This document shows positions 1 through 10,178 of a stretch of 64,000 nucleotides of DNA, in pieces. The position numbers were made by a program, and so were the translations under genes. The number at the start of each line of letters is the position of its first letter. The stretch's first letter is position 1. The stretch is from the NCBI GenBank assembly GCA_947492905.1, contig CANLOL010000001.1, positions 1,156,578 through 1,220,577 on the forward strand, in the 5' to 3' direction. This DNA is from an uncultured Sphingorhabdus sp. Its GTDB lineage: Bacteria; Pseudomonadota; Alphaproteobacteria; Sphingomonadales; Sphingomonadaceae. The notes beneath the pieces were generated by a model. That model ran no database searches and had not been told where the DNA came from. It worked only from the letters and a program-made list of their open reading frames with translations.

Positions 1-1
1 A

Positions 2-1612
2 CGTAAAAAAATTAAAGCACGCCGTATTGCGCGTGGTACTCCAGTTCGTAAAGTAAAGCGTGTACGTAAAGTAACGCGAGCAAGAACAGCAAGTACAACA
101 TCTTGTCAGCCAACTGTAGTAACAGTTGCTAGTCAAGCTGCTGCTCCTGTTCCATTGCCTCCTGTTCCTGTACCCTTTATTCCGCAACCACAACCAATTC
201 CCGTTCAAGGCGGATTCACTGGTGGTAGCGTTCCTGTCGTAATTGGCGGCAGCGGCGGTTTTGGCGGTGGCTTCGGCGGCGGTTTCTTTGGCGGTTTCTT
301 TGGCGGCGGCGGCAGCGGCGGCGGAAGCATTGTTATCTCATCTACCTCTAGCGGTGGTTCTACATCAACCTCTACCGGTGGTGCTGATCTATCATCATCA
401 ACCTCAACAGGCGGTGTATCTAGCTCAACGGGCGGTGTTTCATCATCAACCTCAACAGGCGGTGTATCAACCTCAACGGGCGGTGTTTCATCATCAACCT
501 CAACAGGCGGTGTATCTAGCTCAACAGGTGGTGTTTCTTCATCAACTGGCGGCGTATCTAGCTCAACCGGTGGTGTTTCTTCATCAACTGGCGGTGTATC
601 CAGCTCAACCGGTGGTGTTTCTTCATCAACTGGCGGTGTTAGCAGTTCAACTGGTGGTGTATCATCATCAAGCAGCAGCAGCTCATCCAGCTCATCATCA
701 AGCAGCTCTAGCTCTTCAAGCTCTTCATCTGGCGGCATTAGCACAAGCTCTGGCGGCATTAGCAGCACAGGTGGTGTTACAAGCACAGGTGGTGTCACAA
801 GCACAGGCGGAGTAACCAGCACTGGCGGCATTAGCACCAGCACTGGTGGCATTAGCACAAGCACAGGTGGTTCTTCATCTTCTAGCGGTGGCTCTTCTTC
901 ATCAAGCAGCAGCTCATCTAGCTCATCATCAAGTTCTTCTTCTGGTGGTCTTAGCAGCACTGGCGGAAACACGAGCACAGGCGGTAATACCAGCACTGGC
1001 GGTAATACGAGCACTGGCGGTAACACCAGCACAGGTGGAAACACTAGCTCTGGTGGTTCATCATCAAGCAGCTCATCATCAAGCAGCTCTAGCTCTTCAT
1101 CAAGTTCTGGTGGCAGCTCAGGCGGTGTGACATCTTCTACAGGTGGTATCAGCACAAGCACAGGTGGGGTCAACACAAGCACAGGTGGTGTCAACACAAG
1201 CACTGGTGGTGTCAACACAAGCACTGGTGGTATTAGCAGCACAGGTGGTTCATCATCTAGCAGCTCATCATCAAGCAGCTCTAGTTCTTCAACAAGCTCA
1301 GGCGCAACCAGCAGCGGTTCTTCTAGCTTTGGTGCAAGTAGCTCTAGCTCCTCTGGTGGATCATCTTCTAGCTCTTCAACCAGCTCAGGTGCAACCAGCA
1401 GCGGTTCTTCTAGCTTTGGTGCAAGCAGCTCATCATCAAGCAGCTCTAGCTCTTCAAGCTCTTCATCGAGCGGTGGTAGCAGCGGCGCTGTAGGTAATCC
1501 TGGCGGTGGAACCGATGTTCCAGCACCACCAATTGTTCTATTGTTTGGCGCAGCGGCAGCAGCATTATTTGCACGTCGTCGCAAAACAAAGAAAATATTA
1601 GAACAAGCATAA
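2..1612 (+). CDS. Serine/glycine repeat surface protein with PEP-CTERM-like tail (5' end outside window)
   Basis: The frame is open from the first base, so the gene starts before the window; the TTG at 155 is not a convincing start. The visible N-terminal part is strongly basic (many Lys/Arg), followed by a Pro/Val-rich stretch, a Gly/Phe-rich stretch, and about 400 residues of short repeats (STGG-V/I/N units) broken by long poly-Ser runs. The C-terminus has a VPAPP motif, a short hydrophobic helix and an Arg/Lys cluster, the layout of PEP-CTERM-type sorting signals (EpsH/exosortase substrates). I infer an exported, perhaps glycosylated surface protein; no enzymatic domain is visible. The repeats make copy-number variation and assembly errors likely. 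A stop-free antisense frame over the same region is a by-product of the composition. Confidence 0.75.
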   Translation, partial: RKKIKARRIARGTPVRKVKRVRKVTRARTASTTSCQPTVVTVASQAAAPVPLPPVPVPFIPQPQPIPVQGGFTGGSVPVVIGGSGGFGGGFGGGFFGGFFGGGGSGGGSIVISSTSSGGSTSTSTGGADLSSSTSTGGVSSSTGGVSSSTSTGGVSTSTGGVSSSTSTGGVSSSTGGVSSSTGGVSSSTGGVSSSTGGVSSSTGGVSSSTGGVSSSTGGVSSSSSSSSSSSSSSSSSSSSSSSGGISTSSGGISSTGGVTSTGGVTSTGGVTSTGGISTSTGGISTSTGGSSSSSGGSSSSSSSSSSSSSSSSSGGLSSTGGNTSTGGNTSTGGNTSTGGNTSTGGNTSSGGSSSSSSSSSSSSSSSSSGGSSGGVTSSTGGISTSTGGVNTSTGGVNTSTGGVNTSTGGISSTGGSSSSSSSSSSSSSSTSSGATSSGSSSFGASSSSSSGGSSSSSSTSSGATSSGSSSFGASSSSSSSSSSSSSSSSGGSSGAVGNPGGGTDVPAPPIVLLFGAAAAALFARRRKTKKILEQA

Positions 1613-1635
1613 TCATATACCGATGATTAAGATTT

Positions 1636-1675
1636 ACGGCGGGCAAGGGCTTAGGCTTTTTCCCGCCGTTTTTTT
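1636..1675 (+). terminator. Rho-independent terminator
   Basis: An 8-bp GC-rich stem, ACGGCGGG pairing with CCCGCCGT at 1662-1669, is followed by a run of seven T. It lies 24 nt after the stop of the serine-rich protein gene and ends that transcript before serS. Confidence 0.85.
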
Positions 1676-1747
1676 ATGCCTAAGGCATCTTCCAATGCTT
1701 ATCGTAAAGTCTTGCAATAATTTGCGTTGCTCGGCATAGATGCGCAC

Positions 1748-3028
1748 ATGCATGATATTAAGATAATACGCGAAAACCCCGAAGCTTTTGATGCTGGCCT
1801 AATACGCCGCGGTGCAGAGGCACTATCTTCTGAATTATTAGCTTTGGATGAGAAAAGCCGCAAAATACAAACCGATTTACAAGCCCTGCAAGCGCGCCGT
1901 AATGAGGCTTCGAAAGCCATTGGCGCAGCCAAAGGCAAAGGCGATGAAGAAGGCGCAGCTGCATTGATGGCCGAAGTTGCCGAAATCAAAGAAAAAATGC
2001 CGCAGCTTGAGGAAGAAGATCATCAGATAAAAGATGAACTTAATAATTTAATGGCCGCATTGCCCAATTTGCCGCTTGATGATGTGCCCACCGGTGAGGG
2101 CGAGGAAGAAAATGTTGAATTAGAACGTTGGGGTGATCCGCGTATATTTAGTTTCGAGGCGCGCGATCATGCTGATTTAGGCCCTGAATTGGGATTGGAT
2201 TTTGAAACGGGCGCAGCCATGTCGGGTGCGCGCTTTACTTTCATGCGCGGCGCTATGGCGCGATTAAACCGCGCAATTGGGCAATTTATGCTCGATCAAC
2301 AAACGGTAAAAAATGGCTATAGCGAATGTGCTGTACCCTATTTGGTGCGCGATCATTCTTTGTTTGGAACGGGGCAATTGCCAAAATTTGCCGAAGATTC
2401 GTTTCAAACCACCGAGGGGCATTGGCTTATTCCCACCGCTGAGGTGAGTTTGACAAATTCAGTACGCGAGCAAATATTATCCGAAGATCAATTCCCCATT
2501 CGCTTAACGGCATTAACCCCCTGTTTCCGCAGCGAAGCGGGATCGGCTGGCCGCGATACAAAAGGCCTTATTCGGCAACATCAATTTGAAAAAGTGGAAA
2601 TGGTGAGCATCACCACCCCTGAACAATCTGCGCATGAGCATGAGCGCATGACGAAAGCGGCAGAGGGCATATTGCAGGCCCTAAACCTGCCCTATCGCAA
2701 GATGCTCCTTTGCACAGGTGATATGGGAGCAACGGCGCGTAAAACTTATGATTTAGAGGTTTGGTTGCCGGGGCAGGGCCTGTACCGCGAGATTAGTAGC
2801 TGCTCTAATTGTGGTGATTATCAAGCACGGCGGATGAATACGCGCTATAAACGAGAGGGCGAAAAACATACGATATTTGCGCATACATTGAACGGCAGCG
2901 GCTTAGCGGTTGGCCGCACATTGGTGGCTATTATCGAAAATTATCAACAAGAAGATGGCAGCATCACCATTCCAGATGCGCTACTGCCCTATATGGGCGG
3001 CATTACCAAGATTGAGCAAAGTTCATAA
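1748..3028 (+). CDS. serS: Seryl-tRNA synthetase
   Basis: Charges tRNA-Ser (and selenocysteine tRNA where present) with serine in the cytoplasm. The 426-residue product has the N-terminal coiled-coil arm (about residues 25-100) and a class II catalytic core: motif 2 around [18 protein letters not shown] and motif 3 around [20 protein letters not shown] chose the ATG at 1748 because it gives the usual family start [14 protein letters not shown]; an upstream TTG at 1727 would add seven unconserved residues. No strong SD is visible. The stop codon overlaps the surE start (TAATG), so the two are probably translationally coupled. Confidence 0.97.
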   Translation: MHDIKIIRENPEAFDAGLIRRGAEALSSELLALDEKSRKIQTDLQALQARRNEASKAIGAAKGKGDEEGAAALMAEVAEIKEKMPQLEEEDHQIKDELNNLMAALPNLPLDDVPTGEGEEENVELERWGDPRIFSFEARDHADLGPELGLDFETGAAMSGARFTFMRGAMARLNRAIGQFMLDQQTVKNGYSECAVPYLVRDHSLFGTGQLPKFAEDSFQTTEGHWLIPTAEVSLTNSVREQILSEDQFPIRLTALTPCFRSEAGSAGRDTKGLIRQHQFEKVEMVSITTPEQSAHEHERMTKAAEGILQALNLPYRKMLLCTGDMGATARKTYDLEVWLPGQGLYREISSCSNCGDYQARRMNTRYKREGEKHTIFAHTLNGSGLAVGRTLVAIIENYQQEDGSITIPDALLPYMGGITKIEQSS

Positions 3029-3792
3029 TGCGTATTTTGATTAGCAATGATGATGGTATAAACGCGCCGGGTCTTGCAATCTTAGAGGAAATAGCGGCTG
3101 AATTAAGCGATGATATTTGGGTGATAGCACCCGCCGAAGAACAATCGGGCGCTGGCCATTCGCTGTCAATAACTAAGCCTGTACAGATTAGGCAATATGG
3201 CAAGCGGCGCTATAGTGTAACCGGCACTCCGACCGATAGTGTGATGCTCGGTATTGGTAAAATCATGGGAGGTTTGAAACCAGATTTATTGCTATCTGGC
3301 GTTAATCGCGGGGCAAATCTTGGGGATGATATTACCTATTCTGGAACGGTAGCGGCGGCGATGGAAGGCACGCTTGCAGGTATTAAATCCATCGCGCTCA
3401 GTCAGGTTTATTCTGGCGATCCGCTCTATGATGATATGCCTTTTCAAGCAGCAACCCATTGGGGTGCAAAAGCAATTAGGCCTTTATTAGAGCATGATTT
3501 TGAACCGCGCAGCTTGATGAATATCAACTTTCCAGCATTGCGTGCAGATGACATAAAAGGCATTAAAATTACCAAGCAAGGTTTTCATGATTATGGCCGT
3601 GTCGCCATAACGGAAGGGAAAGATCCGCGCGGTACGCCTTATTATTGGTTCGGACTTAATGCTATTGAACATACATCTGGTCATGATAGCGATTTAGAAG
3701 CTATTGAAGATGGCTATGTCTCGGTCACACCATTGACGCTCGATCTAACGCATCAAGAGGCGCTCAGAAAAATGCGCACATTATATGATTGA
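3028..3792 (+). CDS. surE: 5'/3'-nucleotidase SurE
   Basis: Dephosphorylates nucleoside monophosphates and is linked to stationary-phase survival in other bacteria. It is 254 residues, normal for the family. The metal-binding start RILISNDDGINAPGL is present, as is the GVNRGANLGDDITYSGTVAAAMEG active-site segment around residues 90-113. It overlaps serS by one base, a serS-surE order common in alphaproteobacteria. Its stop is only three bases from the stop of the convergent HAD gene, so no terminator fits between them. Confidence 0.96.
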   Translation: MRILISNDDGINAPGLAILEEIAAELSDDIWVIAPAEEQSGAGHSLSITKPVQIRQYGKRRYSVTGTPTDSVMLGIGKIMGGLKPDLLLSGVNRGANLGDDITYSGTVAAAMEGTLAGIKSIALSQVYSGDPLYDDMPFQAATHWGAKAIRPLLEHDFEPRSLMNINFPALRADDIKGIKITKQGFHDYGRVAITEGKDPRGTPYYWFGLNAIEHTSGHDSDLEAIEDGYVSVTPLTLDLTHQEALRKMRTLYD

Positions 3793-3795
3793 TGC

Positions 3796-4245
3796 TTAAA
3801 AATTACCCACATCGCATTGCAAACAGCTTATGCCTCTTCTGCGCCACATATCGACAACTTGCTGCCGATCATCAATGGTGAAGGCAATATCTTTTCCTTC
3901 ATTGAGAAGCTGATCTAAAATCTCTTCTTTGATAATATGATCGGCACGCATGTCTTTATCAGCGCGCATCAACAGGCGCTCAAATTCTATTGTATTCCAA
4001 GTGAGCCATGTTTCCGTGATGGGCCGAAAACGCTCATTACGGCCTGTGACTATGATAATCTCATATTTCTGACTATCGCGCAAAACCCTATAAAGATTTA
4101 CGATATTTTCGTTGGGCGTATCATCCCCCATAGCAGCATTAAAACTTTTCCAATCGGGCGGGTCTTGTTCTAAAAATACACGCCGATGATCGATAGAGGC
4201 TAATGTTCCATCAATATCAAATAAGATAGTTTGTTTTGCAGGCAT
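3796..4245 (-). CDS. HAD-family phosphatase, polynucleotide kinase 3'-phosphatase-like
   Basis: A 149-residue HAD-superfamily protein. HAD motif I is ILFDIDGTLA at residues 7-16 (nucleophile Asp and acid/base Asp), motif II is the IIIVTGRN segment, and the motif IV acidic pair lies in FTIDDRQQVVDMW. The spacing and the final WRRRGISCLQC resemble the C-terminal 3'-phosphatase domain of T4-type polynucleotide kinase, without any kinase P-loop. The substrate is inferred only. It is the last gene of a probable xseA-DUF2093-M23-HAD unit, 19 nt after the M23 gene. Sharing an operon with exonuclease VII would fit DNA or RNA end processing, but this is weak evidence. Confidence 0.8.
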   Translation of the reverse strand: MPAKQTILFDIDGTLASIDHRRVFLEQDPPDWKSFNAAMGDDTPNENIVNLYRVLRDSQKYEIIIVTGRNERFRPITETWLTWNTIEFERLLMRADKDMRADHIIKEEILDQLLNEGKDIAFTIDDRQQVVDMWRRRGISCLQCDVGNF

Positions 4246-4264
4246 ATATATATTGTACCCAAAA

Positions 4265-5224
4265 TTATTGGGGCGGCAATAATAGTAATGGATCGGTTCG
4301 TGCTGTATTCCATTTCATGCCCCAGTGCAGATGCGGGCCAGTGGCGCGTCCCGTAGCACCCACTTTGCCAATGACTTGGCCTTGTTTGACGCTATCGCCT
4401 TTTTTCACGGCGATTGAGGAACTATGCAAAAATGCACTATTGAGGCCATTGCCATGATCGATCATCAGCAAATTACCCTCTAATGTGAAGGGTTTTTGCG
4501 ATACTAAAATCACCACACCATCGGCGGGCGCAACATAGGGCGTGCCGGTTGGTACGGCAATATCAAGGCCGCTATGATAGCTGCCTGGTTTGCCTTGGTA
4601 AATGCGCTGCGATCCAAAACGACCAGAAATACGCCCTTTGACGGGCCAGATGAAATCTTGACGCCAGCCTTGCGCATCGGTGGAAATTTTGCGCGCAGCA
4701 ACAATCTGAGCAATCTCTGGGCCGCGTAATTTTCGGAATGCGGCGCTAGATCGGCCACCGCGAAAGGGTGCATTAATGCGCTCTAGACGCCATTTCCCCG
4801 CAGCAACGGGCAGCGTTTTTTGCACTTTCGAACCATCCGTCAAAGTGGCCACCAAAGTCGCGGCTGATCCTGCATCGCGGTCAAACCCCATCAGGAAAAA
4901 ACCATCTTCGCTAATCGGTAAATTCAGACCATTGAGCGCAACGCTTGCGGTATTGCTGGGCGCACGCGCATTAATCACCGCGCCTTGCTCCGCATCTTTG
5001 GCAATCCAAAAATCGCTACGAATGACTTCGGTTGTTTCTTGAAAATCGGCTTCAATCGCTGGAGGTATAGTTTCGGCAGCACCAGCTTCGATAGGCACTG
5101 TTTGCGTATCACTAGCCGCATTTGATGATGCGCTGCTAATATCAGTATTGCCCTCTTCAGGGACTGTGTTGCACGATGGTGCAGCAAAGAGAAGAGAGAG
5201 AAGAGCGAGTTTAATATTCATCAT
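4265..5224 (-). CDS. M23-family peptidoglycan endopeptidase (lipoprotein)
   Basis: A 319-residue exported protein with a lipoprotein-like signal (SLLFAAPSC, Cys at about 18), a low-complexity Ser/Thr/Ala/Glu region, a beta-rich middle domain, and a C-terminal LytM/M23 zinc peptidase domain (about residues 205-310). The zinc ligands are visible in YHSGLDIAVPTGTPYVAP (HxxxD) and in PHLHWGM (HxH). Family members cut peptide cross-bridges in peptidoglycan or activate amidases, so a periplasmic wall-remodelling role is inferred. Two adjacent ATGs (5224, 5221) could start it. It lies 7 nt downstream of the DUF2093 gene on the same strand. Confidence 0.9.
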   Translation of the reverse strand: MMNIKLALLSLLFAAPSCNTVPEEGNTDISSASSNAASDTQTVPIEAGAAETIPPAIEADFQETTEVIRSDFWIAKDAEQGAVINARAPSNTASVALNGLNLPISEDGFFLMGFDRDAGSAATLVATLTDGSKVQKTLPVAAGKWRLERINAPFRGGRSSAAFRKLRGPEIAQIVAARKISTDAQGWRQDFIWPVKGRISGRFGSQRIYQGKPGSYHSGLDIAVPTGTPYVAPADGVVILVSQKPFTLEGNLLMIDHGNGLNSAFLHSSSIAVKKGDSVKQGQVIGKVGATGRATGPHLHWGMKWNTARTDPLLLLPPQ

Positions 5225-5231
5225 ATATCTC

Positions 5232-5438
5232 TTAAACTATGTCTTTTAGGGCAGCTTGCACAGAGAGTTCTGCGCTGGCATAGCCTTCTTGTTTTTCAAC
5301 GCTCCAATAGCGTAAATCTTCAAGAGGCACTTGCGCGCCGCTTACGGCACAGACAATATGATCGCCCGGTGAGAGCAATCTGAAATTATTGGGCATAAAG
5401 TGTAATTTTGCCGCTCTATTTTGATTAGATGTTAACAT
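5232..5438 (-). CDS. DUF2093 family protein
   Basis: A 68-residue protein matching the DUF2093 pattern (FRLLSPGDHIVCAVSGAQVPLEDLRYWSVEKQEGY). The family is short, alphaproteobacterial and of unknown function. It sits between xseA (92 nt upstream) and an M23 peptidase gene (7 nt downstream) on one strand, an arrangement I recall from other sphingomonads. There is no signal peptide or membrane segment; it is probably cytosolic. Confidence 0.88.
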   Translation of the reverse strand: MLTSNQNRAAKLHFMPNNFRLLSPGDHIVCAVSGAQVPLEDLRYWSVEKQEGYASAELSVQAALKDIV

Positions 5439-5530
5439 GCCGCTATAATGGCCAATAATTTTGTATCTGGCAATGACAGGTTGCAGAAAATTTACATCTT
5501 ATTTGCAATTCTTCATTGCCGGCGAAATGC

Positions 5531-7054
5531 TTATTTGAACAGATCAGCTTGATTGTCGGATGTTTTGGGTTTTGCCGCTTTTTTGATTTTGGCAGGCGCA
5601 ATAGCTGCTGGCTTATTCTGCTCTAATATTTGCGTATCGCCCTCTATTGTCGCATCGACTTTGCCATCGCTGAAATGCAAACTTACATGCTGGGCCGCGC
5701 GCGCTGCATCGGCGCTGGTCAATGTCATATCGCTGCGATTGGTGACGCGGGCAAAACCTTTCGATAAGGGGCGGTCGGGGTGTAAGTTTTCGGCCAATCG
5801 CCAGAGTGAATCGAGCCTTTTCTGACCATTGTCCAATCCGCGTTTAACGATTGCTGGCGTTAGGCGCAGCGCATCCAATGATCGCATCTTATCATTGACC
5901 AATCGGTTCAAAATTTGCGGATTAAGGCTGCTCGCTGGCCCTGCTAATCGCACGTCTGATTTGCCAATATGGTTTTTGAGCGCTTGTCTCAAACGCTCCC
6001 CATATTCATCGGCGCGCTGTTGATGCGGGGCTGTAATTTCCGATAATTTCGGCATCAAGCGGCTTTGCGTTTCCACACGTTCGCGGCCCAATGTGATAAT
6101 ACGCCTGATAATATTATCGGCGCGCTGGCCATATTCGCCCACGGTATAGAGCAAATCATCGCGCACTGGCACGGCCATTTCCGCCGCAGCGGTTGGAGTT
6201 GGTGCGCGCAAATCGGCGGCGTAATCGCACAATGTCGTGTCGGTTTCATGGCCGATTGCCGATATGATGGGTATATCTGATGCAGCAACAGCGCGCACGA
6301 CCTCCTCCTCGTTAAACGCCCATAGATCCTCTATTGAACCACCGCCGCGTGCCACGATAAGCAAATCGGGACGCTTAATTGCACCGCTCTCAATAGGGCT
6401 GGCATCAATAGCATTAAATCCTTTAATCGCGGCTGCTATTTTTGCAGCGCTGCCATCGCCTTGGACGATAGTGGGCCAGACAATGACATGCACAGGAAAG
6501 CGATCGGACAGCCTATGCAGCATATCGCGTATCACCGATCCTGTTGGCGATGTGACAATACCAATGGTGCGCGGTAAATAAGGGAGCGGCCGTCTGCGTG
6601 CAGGATCAAATAAACCTTCTGCATCAAGACGCGCCTTAATCTTTTCAAACAAGGCCATGAGCGCGCCTTCGCCCGCGAGCGCCATGCTATCGACGACGAT
6701 TTGATATTTGGACCGTCCGGGATAGGTGGTGACTTTACCGCTTGCGACAACTTCGAGTCCGTCTTCGGCAGCAAAGGGCAATCGCCCTGCATTGCCTTTC
6801 CACATCACCCCGTCGATCAGTGCTTTATCATCCTTAAGGCCGAAATAACAATGGCCCGATGCAGCGCGTTTGAAGCCCGATAATTCGCCTCTTATTTTCA
6901 CATAACCAAAACGATCTTCGACCATTTTCTTGAGCGAAGAAGAAATTTCTGACACAGATAATTCTTGGGCATTGTCGCCCGCCTTTTGCTGCGCTACTAG
7001 GCTTGAATCACTATCACTATTGGCAGCATTTTTATCAAAAAGGGAATCGTTCAT
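5531..7054 (-). CDS. xseA: Exodeoxyribonuclease VII large subunit
   Basis: Catalytic subunit of ExoVII, which degrades single-stranded DNA into oligonucleotides with XseB. It is 507 residues from the ATG at 7054. The N-terminal OB-fold contains [27 protein letters not shown]. The catalytic domain contains [23 protein letters not shown] and the [17 protein letters not shown] block (about residues 235-252). A long helical region precedes a basic Lys/Ala-rich tail ending QADLFK. An open frame continues upstream to 7162, but it lies inside purD and is not conserved, so I used MNDSLF. The start codon overlaps the purD start on the opposite strand. xseB is not in this window. Confidence 0.96.
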   Translation of the reverse strand: MNDSLFDKNAANSDSDSSLVAQQKAGDNAQELSVSEISSSLKKMVEDRFGYVKIRGELSGFKRAASGHCYFGLKDDKALIDGVMWKGNAGRLPFAAEDGLEVVASGKVTTYPGRSKYQIVVDSMALAGEGALMALFEKIKARLDAEGLFDPARRRPLPYLPRTIGIVTSPTGSVIRDMLHRLSDRFPVHVIVWPTIVQGDGSAAKIAAAIKGFNAIDASPIESGAIKRPDLLIVARGGGSIEDLWAFNEEEVVRAVAASDIPIISAIGHETDTTLCDYAADLRAPTPTAAAEMAVPVRDDLLYTVGEYGQRADNIIRRIITLGRERVETQSRLMPKLSEITAPHQQRADEYGERLRQALKNHIGKSDVRLAGPASSLNPQILNRLVNDKMRSLDALRLTPAIVKRGLDNGQKRLDSLWRLAENLHPDRPLSKGFARVTNRSDMTLTSADAARAAQHVSLHFSDGKVDATIEGDTQILEQNKPAAIAPAKIKKAAKPKTSDNQADLFK

Positions 7055-8324
7055 GAATATCCTGCTTATCGGTTCTGGCGGACGCGAACATGCACTGGCA
7101 TGGAAAATCGCGCAATCCCCAAACATAAATAAATTATTCACGGTTCCTGGTAATCCAGGCATGGCGGAGGTCGCTGAAAATAGTGATTTGAATATATCTG
7201 ATCATGTGGCTGTTGCTAAATTTTGCCGCAGCCATGCGATTGATTTGGTGGTGGTTGGGCCAGAAGCTCCTTTGGTAGCCGGCCTTGCCAATGATTTGCG
7301 CCAAGCCGGCTTTTCGGTTTTTGGCCCCGATAAAGCCGCCGCACAATTAGAGGGTTCAAAAGCTTTCACCAAATCCATTTGTGACAAAGCCAATATCCCA
7401 ACCGCTGCTTATGCGCATTTGCACGATAAAGCATCGGCTTTGACAGCTTTGGATGATTTTCAAATCCCAGTTGTGATAAAGGCCGATGGATTAGCAGCGG
7501 GTAAGGGCGTTATCATTGCGGAAACGCATCAGCAGGCGCAGGATGCTATCGAAGATATGTTCGGCGGCGGATTTGGCGATGCAGGGGCGCAGGTCGTCAT
7601 CGAAGAATTTATGCAAGGCGAAGAGGCCAGCTTCTTTGCTCTGACCGATGGCGAAAATATCATTCGCTTTGGCAGTGCGCAGGATCATAAACGCGTGGGT
7701 GAGGGCGATACTGGCCCCAATACGGGCGGCATGGGCGCTTATTCCCCAGCGCCAGTTTTGACGCAATCGCTCGAAGACACTGTAATGCGCGATATTATCG
7801 AACCGACGGTGAAAACTATGGCCGCAGAGGGCATGGCCTATAATGGCGTATTATTTGCGGGGCTTATGCTGACCGAGGACGGCCCAAAACTGATCGAATA
7901 TAATTGCCGCTTTGGTGATCCAGAATGCCAAGTTTTGATGATGCGCTATCAGGGCGATTTGGCGCTATTGCTCAAACGTATCGCCGATAGCGATTTGGGC
8001 GCTGATGAGGCGATGGAATTTTCAAAGCAAAGCGCGATGACCGTTGTGATGGCCGCCAAAGGCTATCCAGCATCACCAGAAAAAGGCGGCGCGATAAATT
8101 TGGGCGCGCAAGATGATGTGCAAATTTTTCATGCTGGCACGGCGTTTAAGGATGGCGCATTAGTGGCCAATGGCGGGCGCGTTTTGAATGTAACGGCAAT
8201 GGCCGATAGCGTCACAGCCGCGCAAAAAAGCGTTTATGCAGCGATAGATAAAATTGATTTTCCAAGCGGATTTTACCGCCGCGATATTGGCTATCGGGAA
8301 ATCGCGCGAGAAGAAAAAGGGTGA
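7053..8324 (+). CDS. purD: Phosphoribosylamine-glycine ligase (GARS)
   Basis: Second step of purine biosynthesis: joins phosphoribosylamine and glycine using ATP. It is 423 residues with the family start [18 protein letters not shown], an ATP-grasp domain ([11 protein letters not shown] about residues 142-152; [17 protein letters not shown]), the [24 protein letters not shown] signature around residues 210-235, and the C-terminal GARS domain. An upstream in-frame extension to 6930 lies inside xseA and is rejected. Its ATG overlaps the xseA start (CATG, 7052-7055), so its RBS and promoter must lie inside xseA. Confidence 0.97.
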   Translation: MNILLIGSGGREHALAWKIAQSPNINKLFTVPGNPGMAEVAENSDLNISDHVAVAKFCRSHAIDLVVVGPEAPLVAGLANDLRQAGFSVFGPDKAAAQLEGSKAFTKSICDKANIPTAAYAHLHDKASALTALDDFQIPVVIKADGLAAGKGVIIAETHQQAQDAIEDMFGGGFGDAGAQVVIEEFMQGEEASFFALTDGENIIRFGSAQDHKRVGEGDTGPNTGGMGAYSPAPVLTQSLEDTVMRDIIEPTVKTMAAEGMAYNGVLFAGLMLTEDGPKLIEYNCRFGDPECQVLMMRYQGDLALLLKRIADSDLGADEAMEFSKQSAMTVVMAAKGYPASPEKGGAINLGAQDDVQIFHAGTAFKDGALVANGGRVLNVTAMADSVTAAQKSVYAAIDKIDFPSGFYRRDIGYREIAREEKG

Positions 8325-8431
8325 TTTCGACCCTTTTGCTAAGACATGCAAAATTAACATCTCACAATATTGTTCATCTTGGGTTCATATTTATGTGATG
8401 TAATATCATATCTATCTTAAGGAGAGAAGAT

Positions 8432-10156
8432 ATGTTTATTTCGAGAAAAAGAAAGCTTGCGAGTTTGATGGGTTCCGTTGGACTGGTCGCGATAGTCATT
8501 GGATGCTCTACTTCGCAGGACAATGATGTTCATGATAAAAATACGCAATCTCAAGCATCCAGCAAATCGATAATGGCTGCTGATTATGCGCCGCCAGCTG
8601 AATCTGCAGCAGAGGAAGCTGTAATATCTTATAGTGCTCCTCCCAATTCCATTAGCATTAACAAAAATGGAATCATAATTAGAGGAGAGCAAACGGACAA
8701 TAAAGAGGCAGAGCCATCTTATCGGTATCAACCATCAATCGATATTAGCAGCGTAAAGCGCGAAGATAGAGAGACATATGATGGCAAAGAGGTGTCCAAT
8801 ATAAAACGCGTCAGGCATGAGCCTGTTTCAACATTTGCAGTAGATGTGGACACGGGAAGCTATGCCAATGCACGTCGTTTTTTGACCAATGGGAATTTAC
8901 CTCCTGCGGAAGCTGTGCGGACTGAGGAAATGATTAATTATTTTCGCTATGATTATAAAAAACCAACAAACAAATCCCAACCTTTTAGCGTGAATACCGA
9001 TAGTGCAATTGCCCCATGGAATCCTAATCATAAGCTGGTGCGCGTTGGTCTAAGAGGATATGATTTGGATCATAAAGTTCGACCTGCTGCAAATTTGGTG
9101 TTTTTGATTGATGTTTCAGGCTCGATGGATGAACCCAATAAATTACCGCTCGTAAAATCCACTTTAACTATGCTTGCTAGTCAGATGCGCAAACAAGATC
9201 GTATGTCAATCGTGGTCTATGCGGGCAATGCAGGCGTGGTGCTAGAGCCTACTAGCGACAAGTCCGAGGTTAAAGCTGCGCTATCGCGTTTGAATGCTGG
9301 TGGTTCAACTGCGGGGGGCGAAGGATTAGAATTGGCCTATGCACTCGCGCGTAAAAATATGCGCAAAAATGCAGTTAATCGGATTATTGTAGCTACCGAT
9401 GGTGATTTCAATGTGGGCATATCGGATAGAGATGCTTTGGTGAAATTCGTTGAAAAAAATCGCGATGATGGGATTACTCTGACTACCCTTGGTTTTGGAA
9501 CGGGTAATTATAACGAAGCTTTGATGGAACAAATCGCCAATGTCGGTAATGGCAATTATGCTTATATTGATAGCGCTTTAGAGGCCCAAAAAGTGATGAA
9601 GGAAGAGTTGAGTTCTACATTATTCACCATCGCAAAAGACGTTAAAATTCAAATCGAGTTTAATCCAGCCTATGTCTCTCAATATCGGCTTATAGGATAT
9701 GAGAACCGCCTGTTATCTGAGGAAGATTTTGATAATGACGCTATTGATGCTGGTGACATAGGTGCAGGGCATCAGGTCACTGCAATATATGAAATTGTTC
9801 CAAGCGGCGTTAAAGGCTGGTTACCTGAACGGCGTTATAAGAATGAAGGATCAGAAAAAGTTGCGCAGAAAAATGGTGAGATGGCTTATATCAAATTGCG
9901 CTATAAATTGCCCAAGGAAAATGAATCAAAACTGATCCAATTTGCTCTGAAGCCAAATTTATTGACCAAAGCGGCTATGCCAAAGGGTGATATGGCATTT
10001 GCTGTCGCTGTTGGAGCATTTGGCCAAAAATTGCGCGGCGATAAATATTTGGGCAATTACAGCTTTGACGATATTTCAGCGCTAGCCGGCGAGCAAAACC
10101 AATATTGGCGCAAGGAATTTATTAAATTGGCTTCGTTGGCATCCGAACGAAAGTAA
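8432..10156 (+). CDS. von Willebrand factor type A lipoprotein (YfbK-like), copy 1
   Basis: A 574-residue exported protein. The signal peptide ends at the lipobox VIGC (Cys about 25). After a variable linker come the vWF_A N-terminal domain (VSTFAVDVDTGSYANARRFL... EEMINYFRYDY, about 125-175), a vWA domain whose MIDAS begins at DVSGSMD (about 228), and a DUF3520-type C-terminal domain. The intact MIDAS suggests Mg-dependent binding of a protein ligand. The family is widespread, with no firm role; envelope assembly or stress is inferred. It is followed by a paralogue at 10277, with which it shares long identical nucleotide stretches. A good SD (AAGGAGAGAAG) precedes the ATG. Confidence 0.9.
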   Translation: MFISRKRKLASLMGSVGLVAIVIGCSTSQDNDVHDKNTQSQASSKSIMAADYAPPAESAAEEAVISYSAPPNSISINKNGIIIRGEQTDNKEAEPSYRYQPSIDISSVKREDRETYDGKEVSNIKRVRHEPVSTFAVDVDTGSYANARRFLTNGNLPPAEAVRTEEMINYFRYDYKKPTNKSQPFSVNTDSAIAPWNPNHKLVRVGLRGYDLDHKVRPAANLVFLIDVSGSMDEPNKLPLVKSTLTMLASQMRKQDRMSIVVYAGNAGVVLEPTSDKSEVKAALSRLNAGGSTAGGEGLELAYALARKNMRKNAVNRIIVATDGDFNVGISDRDALVKFVEKNRDDGITLTTLGFGTGNYNEALMEQIANVGNGNYAYIDSALEAQKVMKEELSSTLFTIAKDVKIQIEFNPAYVSQYRLIGYENRLLSEEDFDNDAIDAGDIGAGHQVTAIYEIVPSGVKGWLPERRYKNEGSEKVAQKNGEMAYIKLRYKLPKENESKLIQFALKPNLLTKAAMPKGDMAFAVAVGAFGQKLRGDKYLGNYSFDDISALAGEQNQYWRKEFIKLASLASERK

Positions 10157-10178
10157 ACAACAAGACAATAAGCTGCAT

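Noticed and set aside
205-1584. Long open antisense frame (459 codons) over the serine-rich gene
   Set aside because: The Ser/Gly/Thr repeats have no stop in the reverse complement; the product is only Pro/Glu/Leu/Val repeats, with no RBS. It is a composition artefact.
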